Assembly (NCBI GenBank): GCA_902779705.1
Contig: CACZCR010000011.1
Location: forward strand, 1 to 64,000
DNA: 64,000 nucleotides
Reading direction: 5' to 3'
Source: an uncultured Bacteroidales bacterium
Lineage (GTDB): Bacteria; Bacteroidota; Bacteroidia; Bacteroidales; Paludibacteraceae
In this document: positions 60,285-64,000 of the stretch, in pieces
Position numbering within the stretch: the first letter of the stretch is position 1
Layout of the letters: each line of letters opens with the position of its first letter
Made by a program: the position numbers and the translations under genes
The notes under the pieces: generated by a model
Databases searched by the model: none
What the model was told of the DNA's origin: nothing
The model's input: only the letters and a program-made list of their open reading frames with translations

Positions 60285-60719
60285 ATGGACAATGTAATCA
60301 AAAAACTGAACTGGATCTACTATAGCCAGATGCTGATCACCTGCATCGTGTGGGGCGCGATGACCTATGCCTATTCACACGGCCTGTACCAACCGCTGGA
60401 TATCCTCTCGCCGATGGGTACAACTGTACAATATATACTGATCATCGATGCGTTGATCACTATTCCGCTGGGCTTGTACCTGATCAAGTGGCTCAAGCCG
60501 CAGACCAATGAGCGCTACTTTAAACTGGCCGGAGCACGGATACTGATGGTGAGCAACACGATGCCACTGGGTGTGTTCGCTTTCTACTGGCTGGGAGGCT
60601 ATAGATCGATGATATGGCTGGCCGCTATCGGCGCTATAGGATGGTATTTCACCAAACCGACACGGGGCAAGATGGAGCAGGAGATGACTCCGGAGGACCC
60701 TAATGTGCCGACGTATTAA
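60285..60719 (+). CDS. conserved membrane protein of unknown function
   Basis: 144 residues with four TM segments (about 8-28, 44-64, 82-102, 106-124). No motif recognised. Co-transcribed with recR by spacing (1 bp). The C-terminus (MEQEMTPEDPN) is acidic and cytoplasmic by charge rule. Confidence 0.72.
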   Translation: MDNVIKKLNWIYYSQMLITCIVWGAMTYAYSHGLYQPLDILSPMGTTVQYILIIDALITIPLGLYLIKWLKPQTNERYFKLAGARILMVSNTMPLGVFAFYWLGGYRSMIWLAAIGAIGWYFTKPTRGKMEQEMTPEDPNVPTY

Positions 60720-60747
60720 ATCGTAAATCGTAAAATCCTCAATCATA
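60720..60747 (+). repeat. AATCGTAAATCGTAAAATC word tract
   Basis: ATCGTAA words from stop to next start. Confidence 0.7.
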
Positions 60748-61176
60748 ATGATAATAGCTTGTGACTTTGATGGTACGATCGTGACCCACGAGTACCCGAA
60801 AATCGGCAAACCGATACCGTTTGCTATCCAGACCCTGAAGAAACTGCAAGAGGAGGACCATCATCAGATCATCCTCTGGACGGTGCGTGAAGGGGAACTG
60901 CTGCAAGAGGCTGTGGACTACTGCAAGTCCAAAGGACTGGAGTTCTATGCTGTCAACTCCAACTATCCCGAGGAAGAACCTGCTCATCGTCCGGCCCGTA
61001 AGCTGGTGGCAGACCTGTGGATAGACGACCGTAATCTGGGCGGACTGCCCGACTGGGGAATCATCTACAACATGATTCACACCGGCAACATGTATAAACC
61101 TGCTCCGCAGGGTAACATGGAGGACCTGCAACAGCACCGTCATAAGAAAGGACTGTTTGAACGCCTCTTCGGCTAA
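60748..61176 (+). CDS. HAD-superfamily phosphatase, BT0820-like
   Basis: 142 residues. ACDFDGTIV (Asp nucleophile and acid/base) at residues 4-12; LWTVREGE for motif II; Lys in ARKLVADLWIDDRN; motif IV Asp pair in WIDDRNLGG. Small HAD without a large cap, like BT0820 of B. thetaiotaomicron. Substrate unknown. Confidence 0.82.
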   Translation: MIIACDFDGTIVTHEYPKIGKPIPFAIQTLKKLQEEDHHQIILWTVREGELLQEAVDYCKSKGLEFYAVNSNYPEEEPAHRPARKLVADLWIDDRNLGGLPDWGIIYNMIHTGNMYKPAPQGNMEDLQQHRHKKGLFERLFG

Positions 61177-61223
61177 CCCATAACCCATAACCCATAACCC
61201 ATAACCCATAACCCACTAACCCG
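61174..61223 (+). repeat. TAACCCA heptamer array
   Basis: Six TAACCCA units at exactly 7 bp plus a CTAACCCG end. The first TAA is the stop codon of the HAD gene; the last unit abuts the GNAT ATG. Seven is not a multiple of three, so TAA falls in all frames. Confidence 0.9.
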
Positions 61224-61736
61224 ATGCTGACACTACGCAAACTCGAGCCCTCGGACCTGCCGTACCTGTATCAATGGGAGAACGATGCGGCAATGTGGAG
61301 TGATGCGGACACCCACAACCCGCTCTCACAGCAAGACCTGCGCGACTATATCGGCTCCACGACCGGCGACCTCTACCGTGACGGTCAACTGCGTCTCGTC
61401 ATCGAACAGCAGACCGAGACCGAGCGGATGACCATCGGCTGTGTGGACCTGTTTGACCTGGATGTACGTAACCGCAAAGCTGCCATCGGGCTGTATATAG
61501 CGCCTGCGTATCGCGGTCAAGGACTGGGACGACAGACCGTAGAAGAGTTGGAGAAGTATGCGTTCGGGTTCTTGCAACTAAGGTTGCTATACGCCATCAT
61601 CGCCACCCGCAACGAGGCTAGCTCGGCACTCTATCTGGCAGCAGGATACACGCCTTCGTCCGTGTTAAGCCACTGGACGATCGAGTCGGACGCTATACTA
61701 TGGTGGAAAACCAATCCGCAAGAAATGCAAAAATAA
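61224..61736 (+). CDS. GNAT N-acetyltransferase
   Basis: 170 residues. Motif A of GNATs, IGLYIAPAYRGQGLGRQTVEEL (about 92-113), binds acetyl-CoA; LLYAIIATRNEASSALYLAAGYTPS is motif B. Resembles RimJ/RimL-type enzymes acting on amino groups; substrate unknown. No promoter; translated from the recR transcript. Confidence 0.86.
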   Translation: MLTLRKLEPSDLPYLYQWENDAAMWSDADTHNPLSQQDLRDYIGSTTGDLYRDGQLRLVIEQQTETERMTIGCVDLFDLDVRNRKAAIGLYIAPAYRGQGLGRQTVEELEKYAFGFLQLRLLYAIIATRNEASSALYLAAGYTPSSVLSHWTIESDAILWWKTNPQEMQK

Positions 61737-61754
61737 TATTTTTTTGCAAATAAA

Positions 61755-61786
61755 TTTGCATATATGCAAAATTATTACTAACTTTG
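61755..61786 (+). promoter_or_regulatory. pdxJ promoter
   Basis: TTTG (61755-61758), 20 bp, TAACTTTG (61779-61786). Perfect 16 bp palindrome TTTGCATATATGCAAA at 61755-61770. Confidence 0.85.
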
Positions 61787-61805
61787 CACCCGTTAAAGAA
61801 TAAAC

Positions 61806-61833
61806 GCCACCGGAGGCTCTCCGGTTGCAGTCG
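61806..61833 (+). promoter_or_regulatory. CCGGAG-GCT-CTCCGG leader stem-loop before pdxJ
   Basis: GCCACCGGAGGCTCTCCGG then TTGCAGTCG: third copy of the leader element also found before ftsY (48404-48435) and the RSH gene (58194-58224). Confidence 0.8.
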
Positions 61834-61850
61834 ATAAAGAATAAAGCACT

Positions 61851-62567
61851 ATGACAAGGTTAAGCGTTAATATCAACAAAGTGGCAACGCTGCGTAACTC
61901 ACGCGGAGGCAAGTTGCCCGATGTAGAACTGTTTGCTCAGGACTGTGAGCGCTTTGGTGCGCAGGGTATAACGGTTCATCCGCGTCCGGACGAGCGCCAT
62001 ATACGCCGTGAGGATGTGTATGAGTTGAAGCGCCTGGTCAAGACCGAGTTTAACATCGAGGGCAACCCGACCGAGGAGTTCTTGGCGCTGGTGGCGGACA
62101 TCCGTCCTACGCAGGTGACCTTGGTGCCAGACGATCCCAACCAGCTGACCAGTAACCACGGATGGGACGTGGCTAAGCACCTGAACGAGCTCAAAGGCAT
62201 CGTCAACCAGCTGCACGCCAGTCGTATCAGAGTGAGCATCTTTGTTGATCCGGATCCGCTGATGGTAGAGTATGCCAAGACGACCGGCGCTGACCGCATA
62301 GAGCTTTATACCGGCCCTTATGCCGAGATCTATGAACAGGACCCGCAGCGTGCAATCGATAAGTATCGTCCGGCTGCAGAGAAAGCCCACGAACTGGGAC
62401 TGGGCATGAACGCCGGCCACGATCTGAACCTGCTGAACCTGCGTGCATTTGTAGCCGCTTTTCCCTGGACGGCAGAAGTGAGCATCGGTCACGCCCTGAT
62501 AGCCGACGCCTTGTATATGGGCATTGAGCGCACCATCAATGAGTATCGTAAACAATTAGAATTCTAA
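61851..62567 (+). CDS. pdxJ: pyridoxine 5'-phosphate synthase
   Basis: 238 residues. Condenses 3-amino-1-hydroxyacetone phosphate with deoxyxylulose 5-phosphate to pyridoxine phosphate, the precursor of [43 protein letters not shown] and AGHDLNLLN are family motifs. The leader element it shares with ftsY and the RSH gene suggests common post-transcriptional control. Confidence 0.95.
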   Translation: MTRLSVNINKVATLRNSRGGKLPDVELFAQDCERFGAQGITVHPRPDERHIRREDVYELKRLVKTEFNIEGNPTEEFLALVADIRPTQVTLVPDDPNQLTSNHGWDVAKHLNELKGIVNQLHASRIRVSIFVDPDPLMVEYAKTTGADRIELYTGPYAEIYEQDPQRAIDKYRPAAEKAHELGLGMNAGHDLNLLNLRAFVAAFPWTAEVSIGHALIADALYMGIERTINEYRKQLEF

Positions 62568-62571
62568 ATAT

Positions 62572-63240
62572 ATGATTTTCTTACAAGCAACAACGGCTGC
62601 CGAGACAGTCGTAACCAAATCAATCAACCTGTGGACAATGGCGCAATACGGCGGCTGGATCATGATCATTCTGGCCCTGCTGTTCTTAGGCGCAGTGTAT
62701 ATCTTCATCGAGCGTATGGTGGTGATCAAGGCTGCTACGCAAGAGGACAAGACTTTTATGAACCGTATTCGTGACTATATCCACGAGGGCAAGATCGATT
62801 CGGCTATCAAGCTCTGTCAGCAGACCAACACACCTTCGGCTCGAATGGTAGAGAAGGGTATCACCCGTATTGGCCGTCCGATGCAGGATGTACAGGTAGC
62901 TATCGAGAACGTAGGTGACCTGGAGGTCAGCAAGCTGGAGAAAGGCCTGGTATTGATGGCTACAATCGCCGGTGGTGCTCCGATGTTGGGTTTCCTCGGT
63001 ACGGTGCTGGGTATGGTGCAGACCTTCTTTGAAATGGCCAACAAAGCCGGCGGCTCGATCGACATGACCACCTTGTCAACCGGTATGTATCAGGCCATGG
63101 TGACCACTATCGGCGGTCTGATAGTAGGTATCATCGCGATGTTTGCTTACAACCTGCTGGTAGCACGTATCGACCATGTGGTACGTCGTCTCGAGTCCCG
63201 TACGATGGAGTTTATGGACGTGCTGAACGATCCCTCCTAA
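62572..63240 (+). CDS. exbB: ExbB/TolQ-type proton channel
   Basis: 222 residues. Three TM segments (about 26-46, 123-143, 165-190) with GLVLMATIAGGAPMLGFLGTVLGMV and MVTTIGGLIVGIIAMFAYN, the pore helices. With ExbD it couples proton-motive force to TonB. Four bases after pdxJ, followed by exbD after a word tract. Confidence 0.92.
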   Translation: MIFLQATTAAETVVTKSINLWTMAQYGGWIMIILALLFLGAVYIFIERMVVIKAATQEDKTFMNRIRDYIHEGKIDSAIKLCQQTNTPSARMVEKGITRIGRPMQDVQVAIENVGDLEVSKLEKGLVLMATIAGGAPMLGFLGTVLGMVQTFFEMANKAGGSIDMTTLSTGMYQAMVTTIGGLIVGIIAMFAYNLLVARIDHVVRRLESRTMEFMDVLNDPS

Positions 63241-63280
63241 AAAATCGTAAATTGTCAATCGTCCAATCGTCAATAGCTTT
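63241..63280 (+). repeat. ATCGTAAATTGTCAATCGTCC word tract
   Basis: ATCGTAA, GTCAATC and GTCCAATC words from stop to next start. Confidence 0.7.
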
Positions 63281-63712
63281 ATGTCATTAAAACGTCGAAA
63301 TAAAGTAGAGGCAACCTTTGCGATGTCATCGATGACCGACTTGATCTTCCTGCTGTTGCTGTTCTTCATCATGGCCAGCACGATGTCGTCGCCCAATGAT
63401 ATCAAGATCAACCTGCCTCAAGCGCGCTCGAACGACACAACCAAGCCTCAGATGGCCAAGGTGTCGATCGACAATCTGGGTCAGTACTATCTGGCAGTGG
63501 GAGACCAACAGCCTGAGATGATAGCCCCCGAAGCGCTCGAAGGACGTCTGCAAGAGATGCAGCGCAGCGATTCCACCCTGACAATCGCTCTGCACGCAGA
63601 CATGGATATAGCATATAAGGAAGTGGTTCGCGTGCTCGATATAGCCAACGAGAATCATATGAAACTGGTGGTAGCAACCCACCATACAGAGGATAGTGAA
63701 ACAGGAGAGTAA
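63281..63712 (+). CDS. exbD: ExbD/TolR-type protein
   Basis: 143 residues. One N-terminal TM (about 15-38) holds the proton-binding Asp in SSMTDLIFLLLLFF; the rest is a periplasmic beta-alpha domain (STLTIALHADMDIAYKEVVRVLD). Partner of ExbB. The end overlaps the next gene by 17 bp. Confidence 0.92.
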   Translation: MSLKRRNKVEATFAMSSMTDLIFLLLLFFIMASTMSSPNDIKINLPQARSNDTTKPQMAKVSIDNLGQYYLAVGDQQPEMIAPEALEGRLQEMQRSDSTLTIALHADMDIAYKEVVRVLDIANENHMKLVVATHHTEDSETGE

Positions 63713-64000
63713 ATCACATATAATTGCTTCCGTAGGTACGGTGATAGTGGCCGTGCTGGTGTTCCTGTTCTTGTGGTTCTACCTGATCTATCTGTCGGAC
63801 GACAAGGAACTGGAGGATCCGGGTATAGAGATCGCTTTTGCTGATATGCCTGATCCTGAGTTGCCTTTGCCGTTCAAAGCAGAGCAGGGCGCCGAGGGCA
63901 GCAGTGCCGCAGAGGGTGAACCTCAACCGGCTCCGCTGACACCTACTACACAGCCGACCAAGTCGGAAGCCACTCGTCCCTTAGTGCCGCAAGAAGCGAC
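63696..64000 (+). CDS. TonB-like energy transducer (5' part)
   Basis: 101 codons seen, from a GTG with AGAGGA four bases upstream, running off the window. TM helix at about residues 12-32 (ASVGTVIVAVLVFLFLWFYL), then a Pro/Glu-rich periplasmic stretch (DMPDPELPLPF, EPQPAPLTPTTQPT), the plan of TonB/TolA proteins that span the periplasm. Place after exbBD supports this; the C-terminal receptor-binding domain is outside the window. Confidence 0.78.
   Translation, partial: MKQESKSHIIASVGTVIVAVLVFLFLWFYLIYLSDDKELEDPGIEIAFADMPDPELPLPFKAEQGAEGSSAAEGEPQPAPLTPTTQPTKSEATRPLVPQEA

Noticed and set aside
1..64000. tRNA, rRNA or known riboswitch genes
   Set aside because: No cloverleaf ending in CCA or rRNA-like segment was recognised by reading; a covariance search would be decisive.

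Overview
The window is chromosomal DNA of a Bacteroidales bacterium (phylum Bacteroidota). Nearly every transcription unit starts from a Bacteroidota-type promoter: TTTG, exactly 20 bp, then TANNTTTG. The gene content agrees: Na+-pumping NQR, a DPP5-like S9 peptidase, meso-diaminopimelate dehydrogenase, type III pantothenate kinase, secreted FN3/jelly-roll proteins with a short conserved C-terminal tail, and a basic COX24-like peptide next to HU. Genus cannot be fixed by eye. No rRNA, tRNA, CRISPR array, transposase or integrase was found.

Layout. 1-9.7 kb: a C-terminal HTH fragment, a GH43 glycosidase divergent from an SGNH esterase, tryptophanase, a Nudix hydrolase divergent from an SLC13-type transporter, a cytidylate-kinase-like protein and a GT4 glycosyltransferase. 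9.9-15.7 kb: the complete nqrABCDEF operon (minus strand). 16-25.6 kb: acyl-CoA ligase, mnmA, a three-gene O-acetylation cassette (SGNH, MBOAT, DHHW), mutY, then HU, a COX24-like peptide and RNase G separated by a strong attenuator-like hairpin. 25.6-37.7 kb: a stand-alone class II ribonucleotide-reductase C-terminal domain, acyl-ACP thioesterase, DPP5-like lipoprotein, ddh, a second acyl-CoA ligase, coaX, an outer-membrane protein, a TPR protein, lptC, a four-helix-bundle gene and fabG. 37.9-48.4 kb: two very large secreted proteins, a 44-residue peptide gene, aspA and ftsY. 48.5-58.1 kb: an accessory island. 58.2-64 kb: an HD-less/ACT-less RelA/SpoT homologue, recR, a membrane protein, a HAD phosphatase, a GNAT, pdxJ and the start of an ExbB-ExbD-TonB operon.

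The island carries a BcgI-like two-subunit restriction-modification system, an HNH protein, an Sm/SH3-like protein, two tiny zinc-binding proteins, a winged-helix replication-type protein and a lysis-like set (membrane protein, lipoprotein, M15 peptidase). It has no integrase, terminase or capsid gene. It lies between two nearly identical inverted copies of an ~88 bp promoter-leader, one driving ftsY and one driving the truncated RelA/SpoT gene. Inside its replication-type gene are four iterons at an exact 21 bp period followed by C-runs and AT-rich DNA, the layout of a phage-lambda-O-type internal origin.

The second unusual feature is genome-wide in character. Many gaps between co-directional genes are filled from stop codon to next start codon by short words repeated with 7-9 bp periods. 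The word differs from gap to gap, but nearly always holds a stop trinucleotide and has a period that is not a multiple of three, so all frames are closed. Relatives of these words lie in frame inside unrelated genes and encode similar peptides (VTG-x-GL). Chromosomal promoters also embed the -33 TTTG in a 16 bp palindrome (TTTGYATATRTRCAAA) that the island promoters lack.
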